A stretch of DNA of 38,180 nt, from assembly GCF_009866965.1 (NCBI RefSeq), contig NZ_SPKJ01000034.1:1-38180 (forward strand), in the 5' to 3' direction. Each line of letters starts with the position of its first letter. The first letter of the stretch is position 1. Below, piece by piece: positions 15,154 to 21,743 of the stretch. The notes under the pieces were generated by a model. It was not told where the DNA came from. It was given only the letters and a program-made list of their open reading frames with translations, and did no database searches. The stretch is from Propylenella binzhouense (GTDB taxonomy: Bacteria; Pseudomonadota; Alphaproteobacteria; Rhizobiales; Afifellaceae). Both the position numbers and the translations under genes were made by a program.

Positions 15154-16149
15154 TCACTGGCCCGCCTTCCTGGCGAAGGACATGTTCACGAGATCGTCCA
15201 CGGTGGGCGTCACGGTGACCGGCCGGTCCTTCAGCATGAACTTGATGGTTCGGGTCATGCCCTCGGTCGCCTCGTCGTCGAGCACGCAGGAATCGAAGGT
15301 CGAGCGGCCGTAGACGAGGTCCGTCGCGGCCGCGTCGTCCAGATTGCCGACGATGCCGCCGAGGTCGCTCTGAACGAATTTCACGACCTCGTCGCGATGG
15401 CTGTCGAGGTAGCGCTGAGTCCTGCAATAGGCGTTGACGAAATGCTGGACGAGCTCGGGGTCGTTCTTGACGGTGTCGCGCCGCGTCAGCACCAGGAACG
15501 GCGCCTTGGTCTTGGAGAGCTTCAGGAATTCCTGGGGCGTGATCACTTCCTTCCCGAAGCCCGCCGCGACGATCCGGCTCATCGCCGGTTCCCATCCGAC
15601 CACCGCGTCGAAGCTCTGCGACTGCATCGCCGTCGGCATGTCGTTGACCCGGATATTGACGAGGTCGATCGTGCTTGGGTCGATGCCCTCCTCATCGAGC
15701 GCCATCATCAGGATGTTGTGCGCCGCGGTGCCGAACTGGACGCCGATCTTCTTGCCCTTGTAGTCCTTGAGATCGGTGAGGCCCGCATTCGCGTTGGAGG
15801 CCACCATCTTGCCGAGCGATCCCCAGCTATGCTGGGCGATCGCGACGATCTCCGCCCCTTGCGCGGCCGCCGACACGGTCGGCTCGACGGCGGCCTCGGC
15901 GAAATCGACCTGGCCGGCGATCAGCCCGTTGAGGGCGTCGGCGCCGCGCTGGAAGCCGCGAACCTCGACGTTCAGGCCTTCGTCCTTGAAGAAGCCCTTG
16001 GCCACTCCGAACCTGCTCTCGACGATGACCGACGACGCCGCGGTGGCGTGCTGGACGTCCCGGAGCTCAGCGGCAGCCGCCGGTGCGGCCAGCATCGTGG
16101 CCATGATGAAAGCATGGGCTGTACGACGGGCGATCGGGCCTCGGCGCAT
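15154..16149 (-). CDS. ABC transporter substrate-binding protein (NMT1/SsuA-like)
   Basis: This 331-residue periplasmic receptor starts with a signal peptide (RRTAHAFIMATMLAAPAAAA). The NMT1/ThiY-type fold follows: FGVAKGFFKDEGLNVEVRGF, ALNGLIAGQVDFA, KGKKIGVQFGTA and AVVGWEPAMSRI. Such proteins bind nitrate, sulfonates, pyrimidine precursors or small aromatics. The ATG at 16149 is preferred over the adjacent TTG because GGAGG lies 6 bases upstream. It is the first gene of the leftward transporter/CocE operon, transcribed from a promoter with a TTGACA -35 at 16258-16263 that overlaps an operator-like box. Confidence 0.93.
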   Translation of the reverse strand: MRRGPIARRTAHAFIMATMLAAPAAAAELRDVQHATAASSVIVESRFGVAKGFFKDEGLNVEVRGFQRGADALNGLIAGQVDFAEAAVEPTVSAAAQGAEIVAIAQHSWGSLGKMVASNANAGLTDLKDYKGKKIGVQFGTAAHNILMMALDEEGIDPSTIDLVNIRVNDMPTAMQSQSFDAVVGWEPAMSRIVAAGFGKEVITPQEFLKLSKTKAPFLVLTRRDTVKNDPELVQHFVNAYCRTQRYLDSHRDEVVKFVQSDLGGIVGNLDDAAATDLVYGRSTFDSCVLDDEATEGMTRTIKFMLKDRPVTVTPTVDDLVNMSFARKAGQ

Positions 16150-16226
16150 CAAGTCCTCCCTCGGGCTTATTGGTGATCAGCGTGCGCTCGCTCCTTCTCA
16201 GGGAGCGTCTCCGTACGTGCATGCGT

Positions 16227-16246
16227 TATCTGATATCATTTGTTAC
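16227..16246. promoter_or_regulatory. Operator-like box 1 (TGATATCA core), at the ABC operon promoter
   Basis: TATCTGATATCATTTGTTAC is nearly repeated exactly 120 bases away at 16347-16366 (17 of 20 identical). The core TGATATCA is a perfect 8-base palindrome. The box lies 77 bases before the binding-protein ATG and overlaps the predicted -10 (AATGAT, 16235-16240, minus strand), so a bound protein should block the promoter. Confidence 0.65.
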
Positions 16247-16263
16247 TCGGCCTGCGCTGTCAA
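16235..16263 (-). promoter_or_regulatory. Predicted promoter of the ABC transporter/CocE operon
   Basis: Reading leftward, TTGACA (16263-16258) is followed after 17 bases by AATGAT (16240-16235), a consensus -35 with a 4-of-6 -10. Transcription would begin near 16228, giving a leader of about 80 bases. The -10 lies inside operator-like box 1. Confidence 0.55.
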
Positions 16264-16344
16264 TGCGGTCGACCGACGAACATGCACATCGCATCACGAC
16301 GCGGCCCGAACCGCTTCTCCAGCCTCGGACGCTACGGTGGCACC

Positions 16345-16373
16345 TTGATCTGATATCATCTGTGACTTAATCT
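16345..16373 (+). promoter_or_regulatory. Predicted promoter of the hydrolase-dioxygenase operon
   Basis: TTGATC (16345-16350) and TAATCT (16368-16373) are separated by exactly 17 bases, and operator-like box 2 fills the spacer. The start of transcription would be near 16380, about 60 bases before the GTG at 16441. Confidence 0.6.
16347..16366. promoter_or_regulatory. Operator-like box 2 (TGATATCA core), in the hydrolase promoter spacer
   Basis: GATCTGATATCATCTGTGAC is the second copy of the box at 16227-16246, in the same orientation and exactly 120 bases away. It lies 74 bases before the hydrolase start, mirroring box 1. Its position between -35 and -10 is typical of repressor operators. 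The MarR gene at 18338-18856 is the nearest candidate regulator. Confidence 0.65.
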
Positions 16374-16440
16374 GCCGTGCGATGCAACGAGAACGGCCGC
16401 GGAGCTCCCTTCGCGGCCATGGAAACGGGCGGAATCACAG

Positions 16441-17316
16441 GTGCAGGAACGGATCGTCTTCCCCTCGGAGGGCCTGGCCCTCGTCGGGATCCTCCATATC
16501 CCGGAGGGGCTCGAAGAGGGCCGGAAGGCGCCTGCCTTCCTGGCGCTCCACGGCTTCGGCAGCAACAAGGACAACGGCGCCTGCGTGTGGGCCGCGGAGG
16601 CGCTCGCGAAGCTCGGCTATCTCGTGCTGCGGTTCGACATGCGCGGCTGCGGCGAGAGCGAGGGCGAGCGCGGCCGCGTCATCTGCATGGACCAGGTCGC
16701 CGACACGCGGAGCGCCGTGGAGGCGCTGCTTCGGCGTCCCGATGTGGACCCCGCGCGGATCGGCGTGCTCGGCCACAGCTTCGGCGCGGCCGTCGCGGTC
16801 TATGCCGGCGCGGTCGACGAGCGCATCGCGGCCGTCATCTCGTCCGGCGGCTGGGGCCACGGCGAGCGCAAGTTCCGCGGCCAGCACGCGACGCCGGAAG
16901 CCTGGGCGCGCTTCACCGGGCTGATCGAGGAAGGGAAGGCCTACCGGGCGAGGACCGGCCAATCCTTCATGATGAACCGGTATGACATCGTGCCGATCCC
17001 GGAGCACATGCGCGGCAGCCTGGCGCCCGGATCGCATCTGAGCTTTCCGTCGGAGACGGCCGAAAGCATGATGGCGTTCAACGCCGAGGACGTGGTCCAC
17101 CAGATCGCGCCCCGCCCGCTGCTCCTGCTCCACTCCTCGAAAGATGCCGTGACGCCGACGGAACAGTCGATCGGGATGTTCCGCAAGGCTGGCCAGCCGA
17201 CCGATCTCCACCTTATCGCCGACACCAACCACTTCATGTTCGCCGAGCGCAACCCGCGCGTGATCGGCATCGTGGAGGATTGGCTGAACACGTACATGCC
17301 GCCGGGTTTCGCCTGA
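16441..17316 (+). CDS. Alpha/beta hydrolase (serine esterase/C-C hydrolase-like)
   Basis: This 291-residue single-domain alpha/beta hydrolase has the oxyanion HG motif (ALHGFGSNKDN, residues 36-46), DMRGCGESEG, nucleophile Ser113 in GHSFGAA, Asp235 in SSKDAVTP and His264 in DTNHFMF, which makes a complete catalytic triad. The start is GTG (GTGCAGGAACGG), with only a weak upstream GGCGGA. It comes 54 bases before the extradiol dioxygenase gene on the same strand. In meta-cleavage pathways a hydrolase of this fold cleaves the ring-opened product; a carboxylesterase that frees the substrate is the alternative. The divergent CocE-type enzyme is a second hydrolase in the same locus. Confidence 0.9.
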   Translation: MQERIVFPSEGLALVGILHIPEGLEEGRKAPAFLALHGFGSNKDNGACVWAAEALAKLGYLVLRFDMRGCGESEGERGRVICMDQVADTRSAVEALLRRPDVDPARIGVLGHSFGAAVAVYAGAVDERIAAVISSGGWGHGERKFRGQHATPEAWARFTGLIEEGKAYRARTGQSFMMNRYDIVPIPEHMRGSLAPGSHLSFPSETAESMMAFNAEDVVHQIAPRPLLLLHSSKDAVTPTEQSIGMFRKAGQPTDLHLIADTNHFMFAERNPRVIGIVEDWLNTYMPPGFA

Positions 17317-17370
17317 TGTCCGCCCGCCGGACGAACAAGACCCGCGCCTCGAGGGATTGGAAGTGAACGG

Positions 17371-18285
17371 ATGATCAGAGTCTCGAAGCTCGGGTTCATT
17401 GGGCTGAGCGCCGTCGATCGCGATGGCATGGCGGAATATTACAGCCGGATCATGGGCCTGGCGAAGCAGGAGGAGACGCCGGACGGGCTCTATTTCTCCT
17501 GCGGACCCGAGCACCACGCGGTCGGCCTGCGCTTCGGAAGCGAGCCCGGGATGGAGCATATCGGGCTCGAACTCGCCGGCGACGGGTCGCTCGCGGAGGC
17601 GCAGAAGGCGCTGGCGGCGGCGGGCGTTCCGAGCGAAATCCGCTCCGATACCGTTCCGGGAATCGCGGAATGCCTGCGGCTGGCGGACCCGGACGGCGCG
17701 ACGATCTATCTCTACCGTCAGGCGGAGCCGTCGGCGAAAGCCTATTCGGGCAATGGCGGCGTGGCGCCGACCAAGCTCGGGCACGTCGCCTATTTCGTCG
17801 AGAATGCAAAGCGTTCCGAGCGCTTCTTTACAGAGAATCTCGGTTTCCGCTGGGCCGACTGGGTGGAGGACGTATTCCTCTTCATGCGCTGCAACGCCGA
17901 CCACCATACGCTCAACTTCCTGCAGTCGGCGAAGCGCGGCATGTTCCATTTCGCATTCGAGCTGCGCGACTTCAGCCATGTCGAGCAGACCTGCGACCTG
18001 CTCGCCCGCGAGAACATCCCGCTGATCTGGGGGCCCGGCCGGCATGGGGCCGGCCACAACATCTTCATCTACCATCACGATCCGGACGGCAATATCGTCG
18101 AGTACTTCGCCGAGCTCGACAGGATGTCCGACGAGAGCCTCGGCTATTACGATCCGAAGCCCTATCATGAGGATTCTCCGCAGCGGCCGAAGGTGTGGCC
18201 GCATCATCCGTTGTCGGGCAACAAGTGGGGCGTCCGGCCCCCCGACGGCTTCGGCGCGATCAATCTCGCCCGCAAGACGGCCTGA
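17371..18285 (+). CDS. Type I extradiol ring-cleavage dioxygenase (VOC superfamily)
   Basis: This 304-residue protein has two vicinal-oxygen-chelate modules, the usual build and size of BphC-like catechol 2,3-dioxygenases. The iron ligands of the C-terminal module are visible: His138 (KLGHVAYF), His193 (MFHFAFEL) and Glu244 (GNIVEYFAEL). Acid/base His candidates are H178-H179 (ADHHTLNF), and the RHGAGHNIFIYHHDPDGN stretch precedes the Glu ligand. It should cleave a catechol-like ring next to the two hydroxyls, using Fe(II) and oxygen. A weak GGAAG ribosome site precedes the ATG. It shares a transcript with the upstream hydrolase. No ring-hydroxylating oxygenase is in the window, so the catechol must arise elsewhere or be imported. 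Confidence 0.92.
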   Translation: MIRVSKLGFIGLSAVDRDGMAEYYSRIMGLAKQEETPDGLYFSCGPEHHAVGLRFGSEPGMEHIGLELAGDGSLAEAQKALAAAGVPSEIRSDTVPGIAECLRLADPDGATIYLYRQAEPSAKAYSGNGGVAPTKLGHVAYFVENAKRSERFFTENLGFRWADWVEDVFLFMRCNADHHTLNFLQSAKRGMFHFAFELRDFSHVEQTCDLLARENIPLIWGPGRHGAGHNIFIYHHDPDGNIVEYFAELDRMSDESLGYYDPKPYHEDSPQRPKVWPHHPLSGNKWGVRPPDGFGAINLARKTA

Positions 18286-18302
18286 ACGAGACGACAGAAT
18301 AA

Positions 18303-18329
18303 GGGCCGGCCGCGAAAGGCCGCGCGCCC
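18303..18329. terminator. Possible bidirectional terminator between dioxygenase and MarR genes
   Basis: GGGC-CGGCC pairs with GGCCG-CGC-GCCC around a GCGAAA loop (9 pairs with a 3-base bulge) in the 52-base gap between two convergent genes. No T-run is present in either direction. Confidence 0.35.
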
Positions 18330-18337
18330 GTCGCGGT

Positions 18338-18856
18338 TCAGCCGGTGACGTCGCGGGCCCGGGCGAGCAGGCGGTCGGAGGCGCTGTTGAAGGCGGCGAG
18401 CTCGTCCGCGCTCAAGGTGCCGGCGAGAAGGTCGTAGTCCTCGCGCGCACCCGGCCAGGCCTGGCCGTAGAGCTCAAGGCCGCTTTCGGTGGCGTAGAGC
18501 GGGATCCGGCGACCGCCGTCCGGATCGGTGCCGCGGCGGATGAGGCCCCGCTTGAGGAGTTCGGCAACGGCGCGGTTGACGCCCATCTTCTCCAGTCCCC
18601 AGAGCGTGACGATCTCGCTCGCGGCGAGGCCGCCGCAATTGGCGAGCGTCAGGAGCACGCGCCACGCCACCAGGGAGAGCCGCGCATGGAGCCCCGGATC
18701 GCGGCGCGGCCGGCGGGTCATGACGTAGGAGAGCGCGTGGATGCGCCAGAGCAGCGCGAGCTCGCGGCGGAGCACGTCCTCGGCCTCCCGCACGCGCTGG
18801 TCGGACCGTGCGGCCGCTTGCTGCCGCTTGGTTCCGCGCTGCTTCCGCTCAGCCAT
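18338..18856 (-). CDS. MarR-family transcriptional regulator
   Basis: This 172-residue protein has a MarR winged helix: LHARLSLVAWRVLLTLANCG, then ASEIVTLWGLEKMGVNRAVAEL, then LKRGLIRRGTDPDGGRRIPL, where the DPDGGRR wing with Asp-x-Arg is typical. The N-terminus is basic. The start at 18856 (MAERKQRG) matches family starts I know; an ATG at 18880 is the alternative, and neither has a clear ribosome site. It converges on the dioxygenase gene. MarR proteins often repress aromatic degradation genes and release DNA on binding a phenolic ligand, so it is the natural candidate for the two TGATATCA boxes at 16227-16246 and 16347-16366. That link is inferred. Confidence 0.9.
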   Translation of the reverse strand: MAERKQRGTKRQQAAARSDQRVREAEDVLRRELALLWRIHALSYVMTRRPRRDPGLHARLSLVAWRVLLTLANCGGLAASEIVTLWGLEKMGVNRAVAELLKRGLIRRGTDPDGGRRIPLYATESGLELYGQAWPGAREDYDLLAGTLSADELAAFNSASDRLLARARDVTG

Positions 18857-19185
18857 CCGGCTGCAGGTCGAACAAGGCAACAGGCATCGTCATCAGCTCG
18901 GCAGAAGGAAAAGTCCGCGCCCCACGGGACAGCGGGCGCGTCGGACCATACGAACTGGCACGGGTCCTGCAATCGCTTTTCAAGCGGAACGGGATGAACG
19001 GCGGCGGACGCTCACGCGAGATTCATGCCACGCTGCGAGAAGCTGAGCCGGACGGAGACTGACCCGGACGGCCTGTCGTCCTCCGGCCCGAACAGCGGGC
19101 CGGCGGCAACCGGAGCCGGCCGTTCCGCGGATGCCGGGCACCAAAGCCGCATCACGCTCGGATCCGGATGTGTGGTACAGACGAT
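18857..19185. other. Gene-free stretch between MarR gene and tRNA-Ala
   Basis: About 330 bases with no credible gene, RNA or mobile element on either strand. It presumably holds the MarR promoter and the 3' flank of the tRNA. The only dyad noticed is a small CGCTT-TTC-AAGCG near 18974. This is the most likely place for a junction if the catabolic block was inserted at the tRNA. Confidence 0.5.
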
Positions 19186-19261
19186 TGGTGGAGCCGAGGG
19201 GAATCGAACCCCTGACCTCTGCAGTGCGATTGCAGCGCTCTCCCATCTGAGCTACGGCCCC
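19186..19261 (-). tRNA. tRNA-Ala (anticodon CGC)
   Basis: On the minus strand the gene reads GGGGCCGTAGCTCAG at its 5' end and GGTTCGATTCC in the T arm, and it ends in an encoded CCA (19188-19186). The acceptor stem pairs GGGGCCG with CGGCTCC, including the G3-U70 wobble that is the alanine identity element. The anticodon stem CTGCA/TGCAG holds the loop ATCGCAC with anticodon CGC, which reads GCG. The total is 76 bases with CCA. A leader hairpin (GCACGG/CCGTGC, 19268-19287) and a good promoter lie upstream. Confidence 0.97.
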
Positions 19262-19298
19262 GGACCCGCACGGATGGGGTCCCGTGCAGGCGAGGCGC

Positions 19299-19327
19299 AT
19301 TTAGGGTTTGCCCCGGCAGGGTGTCAA
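19299..19327 (-). promoter_or_regulatory. Predicted promoter of tRNA-Ala
   Basis: Reading leftward, TTGACA (19327-19322) is followed after 17 bases by CTAAAT (19304-19299). This places the transcription start about 30 bases before the tRNA, which is normal for a sigma-70-type tRNA promoter. Confidence 0.65.
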
Positions 19328-19509
19328 GCGCGTTCGGCCCCGCCTTCGCGCCGTTCCGAACTCCGTTCGCGCGAGGGAAATCCGCGCCATCCGGTCGGCT
19401 GCTCTCCCGGAATGACGCCAGGGTCTTGTGCCCCGAATCCTCGCGCTGCGCGGCGCGCTTCGCCCGGAGCAATTGCCGCGTCGATGCCGCCGCGGACGGC
19501 TCCGCCGGC

Positions 19510-19538
19510 TTGTAACGCCCGCATCGCCCCGCTACATC
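19510..19538 (+). promoter_or_regulatory. Predicted promoter of yggT-DUF167
   Basis: TTGTAA (19510-19515), then 17 bases, then TACATC (19533-19538) inside GCTACATC, which resembles the alphaproteobacterial GCTANA-type -10. A perfect hairpin GCCGCC-AAA-GGCGGC (19546-19560) lies in the short leader just before the yggT ribosome site and could limit translation. The rest of 19262-19509 holds only the tRNA promoter and nothing else recognisable. Confidence 0.5.
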
Positions 19539-19575
19539 GGCCGTTGCCGCCAAAGGCGGCGGAACGGGACGAACG

Positions 19576-19866
19576 ATGCGCGCACTTCTCGACGTGATCC
19601 TGCTGGTTCTGAACCTCTATACCTGGGTGATCATCGCCTCGGCGATCTTCTCCTGGCTCTACGCGTTCAACGTCGTCAATCCGCGCAACCAGTTCGTCAA
19701 TTCGATCGGGCGGATGCTCTACCAGCTCACGGAGCCGGCGCTCAGGCCTATCCGGCGCTTCGTTCCCGTCTTCGGCGGCCTCGACATCTCGCCCATCATC
19801 CTGCTGCTGCTGATCTTTCTGATCGAGCGGATCATCGTCTACTACATCTATCCCGCCGTGTTCTGA
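19576..19866 (+). CDS. YggT-family integral membrane protein
   Basis: This 96-residue inner-membrane protein is of the usual length for alphaproteobacterial YggT. It has an N-terminal hydrophobic segment ([20 protein letters not shown]), the conserved cytoplasmic-loop motif [39 protein letters not shown], and a second long hydrophobic segment to the C-terminus. YggT proteins are linked to ion homeostasis, osmotic stress and cell-division-related processes, but the biochemical role is not settled. It is followed after 7 bases by the DUF167 gene, the same pairing as yggT-yggU in other proteobacteria, which supports both calls. Confidence 0.93.
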   Translation: MRALLDVILLVLNLYTWVIIASAIFSWLYAFNVVNPRNQFVNSIGRMLYQLTEPALRPIRRFVPVFGGLDISPIILLLLIFLIERIIVYYIYPAVF

Positions 19867-19873
19867 CGCGCCC

Positions 19874-20195
19874 ATGACATGCGCCTGGCGGAGCGTCCGC
19901 GACGGCGTGCTGGTCGCGGTGCGGCTGACGCCGAAATCGGCCCGCGACGGGATCGACGGCATCGAGACGCTCGCCGACGGCAGGACCGTGCTGAAGGCCC
20001 GCGTGCGCGCCGCGCCCGAGAGGGGGGCGGCGAACGAGGCACTCGAACGCCTGCTCGCCGACCTGCTCGACCTGCCGAAATCCGCGGTCGCGATCGCCTC
20101 GGGCGGCACGGCGCGGCTGAAGAGCGTCCGGATCGCAGGGGGGTCCGGCGGCGAACGTCGCGAAGCTCGAGCGGCTTGCCGCGCGCGACGGCTGA
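19874..20195 (+). pseudogene. DUF167 (YggU-family) protein, frameshifted near the 3' end
   Basis: The first 90 or so codons read as a normal DUF167 protein: VAVRLTPKSARDGIDGI, DGRTVLKARVRAAPERGAAN, LDLPKSAVAIASGGTARLKS and VRIAG. After a run of six G (20138-20143) the frame becomes arginine-rich nonsense and continues to 20311, overlapping the next gene. Removing one G restores a typical ending, GGPAANVAKLERLAARDG, and a TGA at 20193-20195, giving 106 residues as usual for the family. A perfect 11-base hairpin begins just after that TGA, supporting it as the real end. This is either a sequencing slip or a genuine recent frameshift; the protein function is unknown in the family. Confidence 0.85.
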
Positions 20196-20196
20196 C

Positions 20197-20226
20197 GCGG
20201 CGCCTTGCGCTTGGTCAAGGCGCCGC
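20197..20226 (+). terminator. Strong hairpin after the DUF167 gene
   Basis: GCGGCGCCTTG (20197-20207) and CAAGGCGCCGC (20216-20226) are perfectly complementary over 11 bases with an 8-base loop, starting one base after the restored DUF167 stop. No T-run follows. A second hairpin (GCTCCCG/CGGGAGC, 20267-20286) precedes the next gene's ribosome site. Confidence 0.6.
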
Positions 20227-20307
20227 TCCGGCAGGTTCTCCAATGCTTTCCCGTCAAGTGCCCCACGCTCCCGACGCTGCGGGAGCAGCCCTGCAAGGAA
20301 CGATAAG

Positions 20308-20751
20308 ATGAAGATCGCGAACGACGCCTGGATCCTTGTCGCCGACGGGCGCAAGGCCCTCCTCCTCAAGAATGCTGGCGACGAGGTCTACCCCAACCTC
20401 AAGGTCGAGACCGTCATCGAGGATCGGAAGAACGCCGCCACCCGGGAGCAGGGCACGGACCAGCCGGGGCGGGTGCAGGCGGGCGCCACCGGACGGCGGA
20501 GCGCCGTCGACCAGACCGACTGGCACGACGCCGAAGAGGCGCGCTTCCTTGCCGAGGTAGCGGACGAAGTCGAGATGCTGCGTCGCAGGCACGGGATCGA
20601 GCGCCTGGTGGTGGTGGCCCCGCCGCGGGCGCTTTCGCAGCTGAGGGCCGCGATGCCGGACTCCATCCGCGCGATCGTGGCGGCGGAACTCGACAAGGAC
20701 TTGACGCGGCATCCCGTCGGGGAGATCGAAAGGGCTCTCGTCGCGCACTGA
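20308..20751 (+). CDS. Host attachment family protein (baeRF-like)
   Basis: This 147-residue protein reads WILVADGRKALLLKNAGDEVY at the start (quoted N-terminal strand shown in part), a middle segment rich in charged residues (HDAEEARFLAEVADEVEML) and VVVAPPRALSQLRAAMPDSI near the C-terminus. These match the host-attachment/AtsE-like family first named from Agrobacterium attachment work, now seen as a bacterial relative of archaeal/eukaryotic release factor eRF1 domains. AAGGAA lies 7 bases before the ATG. The true role is unsettled; a ribosome-associated function is proposed for the superfamily. It is followed after 8 bases by the PRPP-synthetase-like gene and probably shares its transcript. 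Confidence 0.85.
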   Translation: MKIANDAWILVADGRKALLLKNAGDEVYPNLKVETVIEDRKNAATREQGTDQPGRVQAGATGRRSAVDQTDWHDAEEARFLAEVADEVEMLRRRHGIERLVVVAPPRALSQLRAAMPDSIRAIVAAELDKDLTRHPVGEIERALVAH

Positions 20752-20759
20752 GGTCCGAC

Positions 20760-21743
20760 ATGCTGCGCCTCTTCGCTCTCGAAGCCAGCCGGCATTTCGG
20801 CGAAGGGGTTGCGGCGAGCCTCGGGATCCCGCTTTCCGAGCACGAGGAGCGGGATTTCGAGGACGGCGAGCACAAGGCGCGTCCGCTCGAGACGGTCCGC
20901 GGCGACGATTGCTATGTCGTCCAGAGCCTTGCCGGGGGATCGGGCGGAAGCGCCAATGACAGGCTCTGCCGCCTGCTCTTCTTCCTGGCGACGCTGCGCG
21001 AGCACGGGGCGACCCGCGTCACCGCAATCGTGCCCTATCTCGCCTACGGCCGGAAGGACAGGCAGACCAAGCCCGGCGATCCCGTCACCACGCGCTATGT
21101 GGCGCAGCTCTTCGAAGCGGTGCGGACGGACCGTGTGATTGCGCTCGAGGCGCACAATCTCGCGGCCTTCCAGAACGCGTTCCGCTGCGAGACCGTCCAC
21201 CTCGACGGCCGTCCCCTGTTCGCGGCGCCGTTGCTGGCCGCGATCGCGGACCGGCCGGTCGTCGTCGCGTCGCCCGATCCCGGCGGGGTGAAGCGGGCCC
21301 AGCTTTTCCAGGAGCGTCTGGCGGAACTCGCCGGCCGGGCCGTCGGCGGCGCCTTCATGGAGAAGCGGCGGAGCGGCGGACGGGTGTCGGGCACGCTGCT
21401 CGTCGGCGACGTGGCCGGCGCGGTGGTGATCGTCGTCGACGACATGATCAGCACGGGCGGCACGATCCTGCGCGCTGCCGAGGCCGCGCTCGCGGCCGGT
21501 GCGGAGCAGGTCGTCGGCGTCGCGGCCCACGGGCTCTTCAGTCCCGGGGCGGAGACGACGATCGCCGCGCCCGCGCTCTCGCGCATCCTGGTCAGCGACA
21601 GCATCGCGCCGCTCAGGCTTTCCGAACCGATTGCGGCGGAGAAGGTCGCCGTCGTGAGCGCCGCGCCCCTCTTTGCCGAGGCGATCAGGCGCTGCCATGA
21701 GGGCGGATCGATCAGCGCCCTGCTGGGGGATAGTCCCCCCTGA
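20760..21743 (+). CDS. Ribose-phosphate pyrophosphokinase (PRPP synthetase)-like protein
   Basis: This 327-residue protein has the two-domain phosphoribosyltransferase-like fold of PRPP synthetases. It has the ATP-binding YGRKDRQTK loop (YxRQDRK in housekeeping Prs), His132 in LEAHNLAAFQ (DLHAxQIQGFF in classical Prs), PDPGGVKRA, the flexible-loop EKRR (residues 201-204) and the PRPP loop VVIVVDDMISTGGT (residues 222-235). The divergence at the DLHA-type motif indicates a paralogue rather than the essential Prs. It could make PRPP or a related sugar pyrophosphate. Its last 32 bases overlap the end of the convergent kinase-fold gene. GC-rich hairpin bases lie in the overlap. Confidence 0.85.
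   Translation: MLRLFALEASRHFGEGVAASLGIPLSEHEERDFEDGEHKARPLETVRGDDCYVVQSLAGGSGGSANDRLCRLLFFLATLREHGATRVTAIVPYLAYGRKDRQTKPGDPVTTRYVAQLFEAVRTDRVIALEAHNLAAFQNAFRCETVHLDGRPLFAAPLLAAIADRPVVVASPDPGGVKRAQLFQERLAELAGRAVGGAFMEKRRSGGRVSGTLLVGDVAGAVVIVVDDMISTGGTILRAAEAALAAGAEQVVGVAAHGLFSPGAETTIAAPALSRILVSDSIAPLRLSEPIAAEKVAVVSAAPLFAEAIRRCHEGGSISALLGDSPP

Noticed and set aside
16150-16440. A small gene or riboswitch between the divergent operons
   Set aside because: The region is fully explained by two promoters and the repeated boxes; no conserved aptamer structure or ribosome-site-preceded reading frame was seen.
19025-19597. Protein-coding frames across the tRNA and its flanks
   Set aside because: They run through a tRNA with complete cloverleaf and identity elements; no homology or start signals.
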